Shown here one piece after another: positions 9,868 to 19,285 of a stretch of DNA of 64,000 nucleotides. Within the stretch, counting starts at the first letter, position 1, and every line of letters begins with the position of its first letter. The stretch comes from Sphingobacteriaceae bacterium. GTDB lineage: Bacteria > Bacteroidota > Bacteroidia > B-17B0 > Aurantibacillaceae. The translations under genes and the position numbers were made by a program. The stretch lies in NCBI GenBank assembly GCA_016705695.1, contig JADJLA010000008.1, positions 77,203 to 141,202 of the forward strand, in the 5' to 3' direction. Under the pieces are notes generated by a model. It worked only from the letters and a program-made list of their open reading frames with translations. It had not been told where the DNA came from and did not search any database.

Positions 9868-10788
9868 TTAGAAATAACGTGGTGAACGAACCGTTTCTGT
9901 TTTCTTATAAAAATCAAATCCTATAAGTACTTCATGTGTACCCGAAGTGTACTTGGTCATACTAGTGATAGAATAATCATAGGCATATCCAATACGAAAG
10001 GTGTTGTTGAGTTGATACATAATATTTGCACCGGCAGCAGCACCATGTCGGTACATTACACCGAACCATATTTTTTGATTAAAAAATAAAGATAAGTTAC
10101 CGTCAATAGATAAAGGAGCATTGGCAGTGTATCTTACAGCTGCACCCGGTTTAAGATCCCAAAGACTATTTAACTTGAATACATAACCTCCAATAAAATA
10201 AACGTGTAAAGCTTCTTTCGAGGCAAAGCTTGAAAGATCACTTGTTTTATTAGGAATAAATTTTGGAGCAGTAACACCAGCAAAATAACGCTTACCATAT
10301 AAGTAAATACCGGCTCCGGTATTGAATAAGGTTTTGTTGAACGAATTTTGCGCTATGATAGGGTCAGTATTATCGTTTACTGCGAGGTTCCCAAAATTGT
10401 TTGTGATAAGATCAACACCTGCTCTTAAACCAAAAGCCAAACGATCGTTATTCTTATTCAAGCGAATTCTGTAAGAGAAATCGCTAAATATAGAATTACG
10501 CGTTGAAGCTCCTACAACATCATTTAAAACGTTCAGTCCTAAACCAACGCTTTCAATTACAAGCGGGGTGTGTAAGGTAAAACAATTAGTGCGAGGAGCA
10601 CCATCCCAATTTACCCACTGTAAACGTGCATCGGCCACAAGACTCAATGCGTCACGACTTCCTGCATAAGCCGGATTGAGCAATGTTGCGTTGAACATGT
10701 AGAATGAATTCTGTGTTTCTTGCTGCGCGCTGGTATTTAATACTAGTGCGAAAGCTAATGCTGCTAAACTATATTTCATTTTTTGCAT
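9868..10788 (-). CDS. PorP/SprF family type IX secretion outer membrane protein
   Basis: 306 residues with a signal peptide ending NTSAQQE. It has the PorP/SprF opening NSFYMFNATLLNPAYAGS, then alternating barrel strands, to a terminal aromatic (RSPRYF). SprF in gliding Bacteroidota is needed to secrete its cognate SprB-like partner through the T9SS. This gene directly follows a large cargo protein with a type B sorting domain and precedes an OmpA protein on the same strand, the usual cargo/SprF/OmpA arrangement. The start may be the second methionine at 10779. Confidence 0.9.
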   Translation of the reverse strand: MQKMKYSLAALAFALVLNTSAQQETQNSFYMFNATLLNPAYAGSRDALSLVADARLQWVNWDGAPRTNCFTLHTPLVIESVGLGLNVLNDVVGASTRNSIFSDFSYRIRLNKNNDRLAFGLRAGVDLITNNFGNLAVNDNTDPIIAQNSFNKTLFNTGAGIYLYGKRYFAGVTAPKFIPNKTSDLSSFASKEALHVYFIGGYVFKLNSLWDLKPGAAVRYTANAPLSIDGNLSLFFNQKIWFGVMYRHGAAAGANIMYQLNNTFRIGYAYDYSITSMTKYTSGTHEVLIGFDFYKKTETVRSPRYF

Positions 10789-10798
10789 GATCTAAATA

Positions 10799-13700
10799 TT
10801 AATATTCAAGTTGAACAAATCCTTTTCTTATTGGCTCCGGCTCTTTTTCATCGCCAAGATCTAGAATGTAGAAGTAAGCACCAACCGGCAATTTTCCTTT
10901 ACCCATTGATGATTTATTTGGCGTTCCATCCCAATCATTTTTATAAGGAGCAGCTTCATAGATTATATTACCCCAACGGTTGAAGATCTGTAATTTGTTC
11001 TTTGGATAGGCATCTAATCCCGGAATATAGAACGGATCGTTCTTTCCATCGCCATTTGGCGTAAAGATGCCCGGAATAGGCCCAAGACCACCAGTTACTT
11101 TTATTTCGAGTGTGTGTGTGTCAGAACAAATTCCATTAGTTGATACTAATACTACTGTGTAAGTTCCAGGTGTAGTAAATATATTGGTTGGATTTGTTGA
11201 GGTTGAAGTGCTACCTGGTGTGAATGTCCAACTGTAAGCGCCTGCACCGAAACTTAGATTTGTAAAGTTAACGGTTAATGGAGCTCCACCGGTTGATACA
11301 TCAACTGTAAAGTTTGCTATAACTGTTGGTTGGAAAATTGCAAGAGTACTTGTTGCGCTACATCCTGTAATATTATCCGTCGCAACTACTGTATAAATAC
11401 CTGCTTGATTAATAACCGGCGTTGCCGTATTTGAGCCACTAATGATACTCGCTCCGAACCAAGCATATGTTATGGAATTAGAACTGCTTGATGCCGCTGC
11501 TAATTGAACTGTACCACTTGATGTTCCGCAAGGGAAATTACCAACGCTTGTAGCACTAAAGCCTGGAGCTGTTGTAGCATTTATAACCGCAATAACGGTT
11601 GAGTTAGAACATCCTGTTGCCGGATCAGTTACAGTTACTGTGTAAAGACCTGGAGTGTTTACTGTAATAACAGATGTTGTTGCTGATGTGCTCCATAAAT
11701 AAGTTACCGAGCTACTTGAACTTGCAATAAGTTGTGCAGTGCTTGTAGATGCAGAACAGCCAATTCCAATGGTAGAACTATTTGTTACATTAATTGTTGG
11801 AACAACGTTGTTTCCTGTTACAGCAACAGTAAATGAACCACTACTACAACCGGTAACAGTATCTGTGATGGCTAAAGTGTATGTGCCTGCTTGGTTTACC
11901 GATACACTGCTATTATTGGGGCTTCCAACAATTCCAGGACCTGTCCAGGTATACGTATAATTTGGAGAGGCGGGGGTGAATGTAGGAGTAATCGCCACCA
12001 CCGAATTTGTACAAGAAAGTGCTTGTGCTGTTCCGGTACCTGCTACCACCGATGGAGGCGTTGTTGCAGTACCAACTGTAATTACTCCAGTGGATATACA
12101 GCCATTAGTTGCAACGATCACAACTGTGTAACTTCCGGCAGCTGTAAATGTAGCCGATGCAGTATTTGTTGGTCCCGAAATTCCACCTGAAGGACCCCAA
12201 GAATAAGAAGCTATAGTTACTGTTGAAGTAATGTTAACTGTTGTTGATGGAGTTGTAGAAGCACAAGTAATACTTGGGTTTGGATTGCTTAATGTAAATG
12301 TTGGTGCGGCTGTATTTGGAGAAACAGAAACAGTTTGAAATGATTGACATCCGTTAGTTCCTGTTGCTACTACTGTAAACAAACCGGGGCTAGAACTAGT
12401 TACCAGGGCAGTTGCAGTAGATCCACCACTTAAAATAGATCCACCGGCTGGAGGTATCCAGCTATAACTTGTAGCGCCGGTTGCTGTGCCTGTAATGGCT
12501 GCTGTTTGCGCAGGGCAAGCTAGGATAACGCTAGTAGGTGTAATTACTGGTGTTGTTGGTGGGGTTGTGCTTGTTGCAATGCTTATTGTTGTTGTTCCCT
12601 TACAACCATTTGCAGTATTAGTTACGCTTAGTGTATAAATTCCACCAGCATTAATGCTTGCGTTTTGATTATTAGAAGAACCTACAATTGAAGTGCCCGA
12701 CCATGTATAAGTTACACCCGCGCCAGGTGAACCATTTAAGGTTACTGTTGGGTTTGTGCAAGTTACTGTTGGGTTATTGGTTATGTTTGGATTGATAACC
12801 GTTGTGTTAGTGGTTGGTATAACAGTACGTGTGATATTACATCCATTAGCAGGATTTGTTGCAACCAAAGTGAAAATACCGGTGCCTAAAATATTTAAGG
12901 TTGGGGTTGATTGTCCTGATACAATTGTTCCCGAAGCTGGAGCAGTCCATGTATACGTGTAGGTTGCTTGATTACCCGAAATGCTTGTGGCATTATTAGT
13001 ACAGTTTATTGCAGCGCCGGTTGTGCTCAATACCATGCTAGTAGTTGTGTTTTGCGTTACAGCTTGACTTGATGTTGCCGTGCAACCGTTAACCGTACTT
13101 GTAACTGTGTAATTAAATGTTCCGCCGATGTTAACTGTTGGAGATGCAGTTCCTCCGCCAAGTATTGTTCCGGGCCCGGTCCACGAATAAGTAATGTTTG
13201 ATCCTGTTGCAGAGATAACCGCTGTTGTATTAATGCAATTAATAATATTACTTACACCAATGCTTGGTAAACTTGGCGCTGTAAAATTATTAAACACCTG
13301 CATAGTTGCAGGCGATGAAGCGCAGGTTCCGTTATTTACAACTAATGAATATGTTCCTGAAAAACCAACTGTTGGATTTTGTACGGTTGAGAAGTTATTT
13401 CCTAAAGTTGTATGCGACCACGAATAAGTTCCGCCACCACTACCTGCAAGTACTGTTGGGTTGTTTATACAGGTTAATGATTGAGTTGCGCCTGCATTTG
13501 CAGTTGGTTGTGGAGCCACATAAAATACTTTACTATTTGTTGCGCTACACACTGCCGTTACGCCAACAGAATAAGTAACTGCAAATGTTCCGGGTCCGGT
13601 GGTTGAAGGGCAAAATGAATTTGATGAAACGCCTGTACCACTCCATGTTCCAGGACTATAACTTCCTGCAGTTTGTAAGCTGTATAAGCTAACACACGGC

Positions 13701-14458
13701 CCATCGGGACAAAGTGGTGGTGGAATATTGAAATTAGAGCCGGTTCCAACAAATGGATTACTTATTTGAAATGTTCTGCTTGCACTGGTTGTACAATTAG
13801 GTGTGCTAAAGGTATAAGTAACTGTATAAACGCCCGCAGCCATTTCGTAAGGATCGTAAATGATACTTCCGTTGGCACTGTTTTGTATTACTGCTAATGC
13901 TGACACTGTAGGAGAAATAGCAAATGAAGAACTTCCTATTGCAGTATTTGCAGGAATGGTAATGGTATTACAAGTGTTTGGTGAAGCGTTGTTCCAGGTT
14001 CCTGAGGTGATGATCACGTTATCATAGCAACTCGAAACGGAGTATTGAAAATTAGCTGCAACAGCGGCATTACAAAGGGTATAACTATGAGAGAATTGAG
14101 GATTAAGACCGGAATAATACAAAGTATATAAAATACTATTACTAGGACTCAAACATCCTGCGATATTAGTTCCTTGAGCAGCACAAATTGTATTATTGGT
14201 TAAAGAGTTCGCATTGGTTAAACTCGTATAGAATCTCAAGCAAGGCGCATTACCTGCGGTTGCTGAATTGGCAGGCACCATGTTTGGAGTGGTCCTCACC
14301 ATTATCAATCCTGTATAATTACAGTCGATAGTTGGCGAAATAACAGGATTGCCTGCTAAAGTTGGATCTGTTAGAACTAATGTTGGAGTTAAACAAGCAA
14401 GTTGTGCATTGGCTTGCAATCCGCAGAAGACCAAAAAAACGTAGATTAATTTTTTCAT
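10799..14458 (-). CDS. Large repetitive T9SS adhesin-like protein with gliding-motility-associated C-terminal domain
   Basis: 1219 residues, signal peptide ending QANA. About ten Ig-like/HYR-like repeats of 75-100 residues follow, each with a WTGPG- or SWTP-like strand, a GTYTV or GIYTV strand and a conserved cysteine pair. A PKD domain lies near 1060-1130 (YSWTFTPGS). The end is a type B sorting domain: GIFTPNGDGKNDPFYIPG, then IFNRWGNIIYEA, then WDGTPN and GAYFYIL. Expected role: a surface-anchored or released adhesin exported by the T9SS, using the adjacent PorP/SprF protein. Serine, threonine and asparagine richness explains the many spurious opposite-strand reading frames. Confidence 0.92.
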   Translation of the reverse strand: MKKLIYVFLVFCGLQANAQLACLTPTLVLTDPTLAGNPVISPTIDCNYTGLIMVRTTPNMVPANSATAGNAPCLRFYTSLTNANSLTNNTICAAQGTNIAGCLSPSNSILYTLYYSGLNPQFSHSYTLCNAAVAANFQYSVSSCYDNVIITSGTWNNASPNTCNTITIPANTAIGSSSFAISPTVSALAVIQNSANGSIIYDPYEMAAGVYTVTYTFSTPNCTTSASRTFQISNPFVGTGSNFNIPPPLCPDGPCVSLYSLQTAGSYSPGTWSGTGVSSNSFCPSTTGPGTFAVTYSVGVTAVCSATNSKVFYVAPQPTANAGATQSLTCINNPTVLAGSGGGTYSWSHTTLGNNFSTVQNPTVGFSGTYSLVVNNGTCASSPATMQVFNNFTAPSLPSIGVSNIINCINTTAVISATGSNITYSWTGPGTILGGGTASPTVNIGGTFNYTVTSTVNGCTATSSQAVTQNTTTSMVLSTTGAAINCTNNATSISGNQATYTYTWTAPASGTIVSGQSTPTLNILGTGIFTLVATNPANGCNITRTVIPTTNTTVINPNITNNPTVTCTNPTVTLNGSPGAGVTYTWSGTSIVGSSNNQNASINAGGIYTLSVTNTANGCKGTTTISIATSTTPPTTPVITPTSVILACPAQTAAITGTATGATSYSWIPPAGGSILSGGSTATALVTSSSPGLFTVVATGTNGCQSFQTVSVSPNTAAPTFTLSNPNPSITCASTTPSTTVNITSTVTIASYSWGPSGGISGPTNTASATFTAAGSYTVVIVATNGCISTGVITVGTATTPPSVVAGTGTAQALSCTNSVVAITPTFTPASPNYTYTWTGPGIVGSPNNSSVSVNQAGTYTLAITDTVTGCSSGSFTVAVTGNNVVPTINVTNSSTIGIGCSASTSTAQLIASSSSSVTYLWSTSATTSVITVNTPGLYTVTVTDPATGCSNSTVIAVINATTAPGFSATSVGNFPCGTSSGTVQLAAASSSSNSITYAWFGASIISGSNTATPVINQAGIYTVVATDNITGCSATSTLAIFQPTVIANFTVDVSTGGAPLTVNFTNLSFGAGAYSWTFTPGSTSTSTNPTNIFTTPGTYTVVLVSTNGICSDTHTLEIKVTGGLGPIPGIFTPNGDGKNDPFYIPGLDAYPKNKLQIFNRWGNIIYEAAPYKNDWDGTPNKSSMGKGKLPVGAYFYILDLGDEKEPEPIRKGFVQLEY

Positions 14459-14466
14459 GTAAATAA

Positions 14467-14808
14467 TTATTTATCAGTTATTACAGCTTCTTTATGTTCA
14501 GGTTTAATGAATGCAGGATTATCCTTTATCCATTTATTTATTACGGTTCTATATTGTTCTTTGGTTGGGTAACCTTCTTTGGTTGGAAAGCCGGCCGGAA
14601 TAGAATTTCCGATAGATATCTCGATGATCTCGTGATCGTATCCAAAATACGGACTTTCAACTGCCGGTTTTGAAGATTCACTTATTTGTTGTTGGTCAGT
14701 GTTATACAAAGTTCTTTTTGCCTGAATTGTTTTTGTTTGGCCCGACTGACCGTAACTTAAACTTAACGTAAGTATGTAATAACATACAAGTACCGATAGT
14801 TTTTTCAT
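14467..14808 (-). CDS. Small exported protein of unknown function
   Basis: 113 residues if translated from the ATG at 14808, which places a clean signal peptide (MKKLSVLVCYYILTLSLSYG) at the N-terminus. An upstream ATG at 14847 would put 13 charged residues ahead of it and is less likely. The mature part is hydrophilic and contains two similar short stretches, GFPTKEGYPTKEQY, but no domain I recognise. It is the first gene of the run ahead of the adhesin, PorP/SprF and OmpA genes, 8 bp from the adhesin, so it probably belongs to that operon. Confidence 0.6.
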   Translation of the reverse strand: MKKLSVLVCYYILTLSLSYGQSGQTKTIQAKRTLYNTDQQQISESSKPAVESPYFGYDHEIIEISIGNSIPAGFPTKEGYPTKEQYRTVINKWIKDNPAFIKPEHKEAVITDK

Positions 14809-14946
14809 TGATGGTTGTTTTTTTTGTACTCGGCGAAGATAATCCAAAATTCGTCATGTTTTAGGTGACTTTTACACAAGCGCCGTGCTAAAACCGTTTT
14901 AGAAGTGTTAAAACAGCTCTTTTACCGATTGAAGGGGGCTTGAGCC

Positions 14947-17589
14947 TCACTTGAGGGATGAAAGTTGAGCTTCTAAGGTCTTGATCTTGCCCATAGCATC
15001 GGCCTCTTTTTTGCGCTCTAATTCAACCAATTCGGGTTTGGCATTATTCATGAATTTTTCGTTAGCCAGTTTTACTTGAACACTTTTTAAAAAACCTTTG
15101 TTGTAGTCGATCTCTTTTAAAATACGTTCGCGCTCTTCTTCAACATTTACAGAGACTGGAATCTGAAAACTAGAATCGTTAACAATGAAACTAATTGTAC
15201 CTTCTATTTTTTCACTTGTAAGCTCGTACTTGTTTAGATTTGCAAGCTTTATTACGAAATTTCTAAAATGTGATATTGGCTTTGATGACGTTTCAAATAA
15301 CTCCAATTTATCTTTTGGAGATAACTTCTTCTGAGCTCTTGTATCCCGAACCGTTGTGATAATCCATTTGGTTGAATCATATTCTTTTAAAAGATCCTCT
15401 TTTAATGATTGTGATTTTGGCCAATTTGCAACAATACAGCAATCATTTTGCTTTCTTTCACCAATTAAATGCCAAATTTCTTCAGTAATAAAAGGCATCC
15501 ATGGATGTATGATGACCATTAACTGTTCTAAGAAATTTATTGTTGTCTGATAAGTGGATTTATCAATTGGCTGAGCCTGACCGTCAATAAAATCAGGTTT
15601 GATTGCTTCTAAATACCAAGCACAAAAATCATCCCAGAATAATTTTATGGTTTTCATCAAGGCATCACTCATTCTGTATTTAGAATAATTATCATTGATG
15701 AGCTCCAATTGTTCACTGAATCTAATTTCAAAACCTAATATTGCTTCTTTTTGAGCTTCCGTTTGCTTAATATCCTCAACCATAAAACCTTTTATCAAAC
15801 GAAATGCATTCCAAACTTTATTCGCAAAATTTCGTCCTTGCTCGCAATAGGTTTCATCAAACATTAGATCGTTCCCTGCAGGTGAACTCAATAACATTCC
15901 TACGCGTACGCCGTCCGCACCGTGTTTTTTAATAAGCTCTAATGGGTCGGGACTATTCCCTAAACTCTTACTCATTTTTCGTCCTTGTTTATCGCGCACA
16001 ATTCCTGTGAGATAAACATTGGTAAATGGTTTTTGTCCGGTGTATTCTTTTCCGGCAATGATCATGCGCGCAACCCAAAAAAATAAAATTTCGGGAGCTG
16101 TTACTAAATCATTAGTTGGATAATAATATTTAAGATCTTCATTAGCTTTATCCCATCCATTTTTAATAATATGTGGATCAAATACAGTTAAAGGCCAAAG
16201 CCATGATGAGAACCAAGTATCTAGAACGTCTTCATCTTGTTTAATGTTCTCCATTCGTACTTCGGTATTCGTACTTCGTAATTTTTCAAACGCTTCTTCT
16301 TTTGTTTTACAAACAACTGTGTTTCCTTGCCCATCATACCAAGCCGGAATTCTTTGTCCCCACCATAACTGACGGCTAATGCACCAATCGTGAACATTTT
16401 CCATCCAGTGTTTGTAGGTATTGATGAATTTTTCGGGAATTAATTTTACCTCAGGATCATCATTAACAACTGCATCCAAAGCAGGTTTTGAGATCTTATC
16501 CATCTTCAAAAACCACTGCATGCTTAAGCGCGGTTCAATAACTGCGTCGGTGCGTTCGCTATGACCAACTTTATTTTTAATGGTCTCAATTTTTGTAACA
16601 AAACCTTGCTCCTGTAGATCTTTTATAATTTGTTTACGGCAAGCAAAGCGATCCATGCCAATATAAATTTGCGCGGCTTCGCTTATTTTTCCGTCGGCAG
16701 TTAATGCATCAATAACAGGTAATTTATGTTTGATACCAAGATTATAATCATTGATATCATGTGCAGGAGTAACTTTTAAAGCACCGGTACCAAATTCTTT
16801 ATCAATATAATCATCAAAAATTACAGGAACTTCTTTATTGATTAAAGGAATGATCACAAGCTTCCCTTTTAAATGTTGGTAACGCTCATCTTCAGGATGT
16901 ACACACACTGCGGTATCGGCCATAATGGTTTCCGGACGAGTAGTGGCAATGGTAACGTGCTCTGAGCTACCTTTTATTTTATAATTAATATAAACTAACT
17001 GACTATCTTTTTCTTTATGAATAACTTCTTCATCACTTACGGCTGTTAATCCCTGAGGATCCCAATTCACCATGCGTACACCTCGGTAGATATGTCCTTT
17101 TTTATGAAGATCAACAAACACATCCAAAACTGCATCACTTAATTCATCTTGCATGGTAAATTTTGTTCTATCCCAATCGCATGATGCGCCTAAATGTTTT
17201 AATTGTTCTAATATTATTCCGCCGTATTTCTCTTTCCATTCCCAGGCGTGTTTTAAAAAATCTTCGCGCGACAGATCTGTTTTTTTAATTCCTTTTTCTT
17301 TTAATAAAGCAACCACTTTTGCTTCGGTGGCAATACTTGCATGATCTGTTCCCGGAACCCAACATGCATTATATCCCAGCATGCGCGCTCTTCTTATTAA
17401 TACATCCTGAATTGTATTGTTAAGCATATGCCCCATGTGTAAAACACCGGTAACATTTGGTGGCGGAATTACAATGGTGTATGGCTTCTTTGTTTTGTCA
17501 GGTTTTGATGCAAAGAAATTATTCTTCATCCAATATGGATACCATTTTGCTTCTGCTTCTTTAGGATTATATGTTTTACCGATCTCCAT
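14947..17589 (-). CDS. valS: Valyl-tRNA synthetase
   Basis: 880 residues, normal for ValRS. It charges tRNA-Val with valine. Class I signatures are present: PPPNVTGVLHMGHMLNNT (HIGH motif) and GRKMSKSLGNSPDP (KMSKS), with the CP1 editing domain between them (VTIATTRPETIMADTAV). The anticodon-binding domain is followed by the C-terminal coiled coil (LERKKEADAMGKIKTLEAQL) typical of bacterial ValRS. It is a single intact gene transcribed away from the DUF1573 genes. Confidence 0.97.
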   Translation of the reverse strand: MEIGKTYNPKEAEAKWYPYWMKNNFFASKPDKTKKPYTIVIPPPNVTGVLHMGHMLNNTIQDVLIRRARMLGYNACWVPGTDHASIATEAKVVALLKEKGIKKTDLSREDFLKHAWEWKEKYGGIILEQLKHLGASCDWDRTKFTMQDELSDAVLDVFVDLHKKGHIYRGVRMVNWDPQGLTAVSDEEVIHKEKDSQLVYINYKIKGSSEHVTIATTRPETIMADTAVCVHPEDERYQHLKGKLVIIPLINKEVPVIFDDYIDKEFGTGALKVTPAHDINDYNLGIKHKLPVIDALTADGKISEAAQIYIGMDRFACRKQIIKDLQEQGFVTKIETIKNKVGHSERTDAVIEPRLSMQWFLKMDKISKPALDAVVNDDPEVKLIPEKFINTYKHWMENVHDWCISRQLWWGQRIPAWYDGQGNTVVCKTKEEAFEKLRSTNTEVRMENIKQDEDVLDTWFSSWLWPLTVFDPHIIKNGWDKANEDLKYYYPTNDLVTAPEILFFWVARMIIAGKEYTGQKPFTNVYLTGIVRDKQGRKMSKSLGNSPDPLELIKKHGADGVRVGMLLSSPAGNDLMFDETYCEQGRNFANKVWNAFRLIKGFMVEDIKQTEAQKEAILGFEIRFSEQLELINDNYSKYRMSDALMKTIKLFWDDFCAWYLEAIKPDFIDGQAQPIDKSTYQTTINFLEQLMVIIHPWMPFITEEIWHLIGERKQNDCCIVANWPKSQSLKEDLLKEYDSTKWIITTVRDTRAQKKLSPKDKLELFETSSKPISHFRNFVIKLANLNKYELTSEKIEGTISFIVNDSSFQIPVSVNVEEERERILKEIDYNKGFLKSVQVKLANEKFMNNAKPELVELERKKEADAMGKIKTLEAQLSSLK

Positions 17590-17716
17590 TTAGGATTTGC
17601 CTATTTCTGTTAAAAATCGTAAAATTAAGCAAAGTTAGCCAGTATCGCATATCTTTATGGCACGATTTTTAGTATCTTTATCCAAGTAAATCTTTAACCA
17701 ACAAAAAACAAGTAAC

Positions 17717-18223
17717 ATGAAAAAAATTGTATTAACTCTAGGATTATTTGCAGGTTTATCTGCGTTTAGTTTTGCTCAAGAAGGGCATAGCGCTAATGAT
17801 GGCCATAACCACGGTACAGCGGTTCAACAACCTACTGCTCCAGCCAGCACAGCCGACATTAAAATGGACAAAATGGTTCATGATTACGGAAATGTGATGC
17901 AAGGTGGTAATGGCGAGTGTGAATTTAAATTTACGAATAATGGTAAAGAGCCATTGGTTATTACTAATTGTATGGGAAGCTGTGGATGTACAGTTCCACA
18001 ATGTCCTAAAGAGCCAATTTTACCCGGAAAAAGCAGTGTTATAAAAGTAAAATACGACACAAACCGCGTAGGTGGTATCTATAAAACAGTTACAGTTAAT
18101 TCAAATGCAAAAAGCGGTAACGTAGTTCTTACAATAAAAGGTAACGTGGAAGCAAAACCGGTAGAAGAAACATTCCCGGAGAACAAAACTCCAACAGGCG
18201 CGCCGGTTGAGAAGAAAGGTTAA
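17717..18223 (+). CDS. DUF1573 exported protein (first of three)
   Basis: 168 residues with a signal peptide (LSAFSFAQE) and a His/Thr-rich linker. The DUF1573 domain follows: HDYGNVMQGGNGECEFKFTN, CGCTVPQCPKEPILPGKSS and VKYDTNRVGGIYKTVTV. This Ig-like fold (ASH/MSP-type) is widespread in exported Bacteroidota proteins, and its function is not settled. It is 21 bp upstream of a second copy on the same strand and likely in one transcript. A weak -7 match (TATCTTTA) lies about 40 bp before the ATG. Confidence 0.88.
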   Translation: MKKIVLTLGLFAGLSAFSFAQEGHSANDGHNHGTAVQQPTAPASTADIKMDKMVHDYGNVMQGGNGECEFKFTNNGKEPLVITNCMGSCGCTVPQCPKEPILPGKSSVIKVKYDTNRVGGIYKTVTVNSNAKSGNVVLTIKGNVEAKPVEETFPENKTPTGAPVEKKG

Positions 18224-18244
18224 TCTTTTAATTTAAAATTGAGT

Positions 18245-18691
18245 ATGAAACACTTATTATATAGTTTATTCCTAGTTGCCGGTTTAGCCCTTAATACAAG
18301 CGCTCAAGAATCGGTGATACCTAATCCGGATCCTAATGCTCCAGATATGAAATTTGAATCGGAGACAATTGATTTTGGTTCGGTTGAGTGGGATGCTAAT
18401 GGTATTAGAGAATTTAAATTCACAAACGTGGGAAAATCGCCATTAACTATTACAGCGGTTACAGCTGAATGTGGTTGTACAACAACTACTATCGATGGTA
18501 AACAAGGCTGGCCTGCGGAACCAATTTTACCTGGTAAAAGTGGAGTGATCAAGATAAAGTATGATACAAAACGTGTTGGTCGTTTTGAGAAGAATATCAC
18601 GATCACTTCTAACGGTAAATTTGCTTCTAAAAAGGTAAAAATTAAAGGCGAAATAAAAGCGAAGCCAGGTGGAGAAGAAGCCGGTGGATAA
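18245..18691 (+). CDS. DUF1573 exported protein (second of three)
   Basis: 148 residues from the ATG at 18245, giving a standard signal peptide (MKHLLYSLFLVAGLALNTSA). One DUF1573 domain follows: IDFGSVEWDANGIREFKFTN, ECGCTTTTIDGK, EPILPGKSGVIKIKYDTKRV. It is clearly paralogous to its neighbours, sharing the ILPGKSxVIKxKYDT core with the first. It ends just before a rho-independent terminator at 18709-18741, so the first two genes probably end as one transcript there. Confidence 0.88.
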   Translation: MKHLLYSLFLVAGLALNTSAQESVIPNPDPNAPDMKFESETIDFGSVEWDANGIREFKFTNVGKSPLTITAVTAECGCTTTTIDGKQGWPAEPILPGKSGVIKIKYDTKRVGRFEKNITITSNGKFASKKVKIKGEIKAKPGGEEAGG

Positions 18692-18708
18692 ACAAGATCT
18701 TCATATAA

Positions 18709-18741
18709 AAAATCCTCTCGATCATATCGAGGGGATTTTTT
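18709..18741 (+). terminator. Rho-independent terminator after second DUF1573 gene
   Basis: Stem AAATCCTCTCGA and TCGAGGGGATTT with a five-base loop, followed by a T-run. It lies between the second and third DUF1573 genes and touches the start of the third. Read-through would be needed for the third gene unless it has its own promoter. Confidence 0.75.
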
Positions 18742-18743
18742 GT

Positions 18744-19121
18744 TTGAACAAGACCATAGCATTTGTTTTGCTGATGGTATTGGCAAATTTTTCTTTTTCG
18801 CAAACCGCTGAGGTAAAAGTTGATGATGCGAAGCAAAGTTTTACAACGGTACCCCAAGGTACAGTGGTAAAATTGAATTATGTAGTTACCAATATTGGAA
18901 CTGTGCCTTTACTTTTAAAGGATTTTGAAGTGGAATGTTCGTGTACCACAGCAGAGTTTGACGATAAGCCGGTTTTACCGGGAAAAAGTACAACTATTGT
19001 TGTAAAATTTGACACCAAAAGCGCTTACGAACGCCAGGATAGAGTGGTGTATATTAATTGTAACACCAAGGATGGTTACATCAAGTTGCGATTCAAAGGC
19101 AACGTTTTAAAGAAAAAGTAA
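18744..19121 (+). CDS. DUF1573 exported protein (third of three), TTG start
   Basis: About 125 residues. No ATG lies ahead of the signal peptide, and the best start is TTG at 18744, giving (M)NKTIAFVLLMVLANFSFSQ. A longer frame from GTG at 18669 would run through the terminator hairpin and lacks a signal sequence at its end. One DUF1573 domain follows (CSCTTAEFDDKPVLPGKST, VVKFDTKSAYERQDR). Its stop codon abuts a 165-bp palindromic element. The start immediately after the terminator T-run is unusual and suggests coupling or read-through. Confidence 0.75.
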   Translation: MNKTIAFVLLMVLANFSFSQTAEVKVDDAKQSFTTVPQGTVVKLNYVVTNIGTVPLLLKDFEVECSCTTAEFDDKPVLPGKSTTIVVKFDTKSAYERQDRVVYINCNTKDGYIKLRFKGNVLKKK

Positions 19122-19285
19122 GAAGTCCACTCAAGAAATACTTTTCAGCCTTTTAATCGTATTTGACCTTCATGCATCGTTGCTTTTCTTGCACAGACAT
19201 CCTTCGGGTATGCGCTTCGAAAAGCGCCTCGCCTTAAGCTCAAATACTCGAAAAGGCATAAAAATTATTTCTTGAGTGGACTTCT
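19121..19285. repeat. 165-bp palindromic MITE-like element
   Basis: The ends are perfect 19-20 bp inverted repeats (AGAAGTCCACTCAAGAAATA at the left). Homology between the arms continues imperfectly for about 45 bp, through GCCTTTT and TATTTGA. The centre contains a smaller hairpin (GCGCTTcgaAAAGCGC). It fills the space between two convergent genes and supplies the last base of one stop codon and the stop of the other. It could be a non-autonomous mobile element or a bidirectional terminator, and no transposase is nearby. Confidence 0.7.

Noticed and set aside
10783..13752. Several plus-strand and alternative-frame ORFs over the adhesin gene
   Set aside because: They are shadows of a Thr/Ser/Gly-rich repetitive gene on the minus strand, whose own frame has a signal peptide, repeats and a sorting domain.
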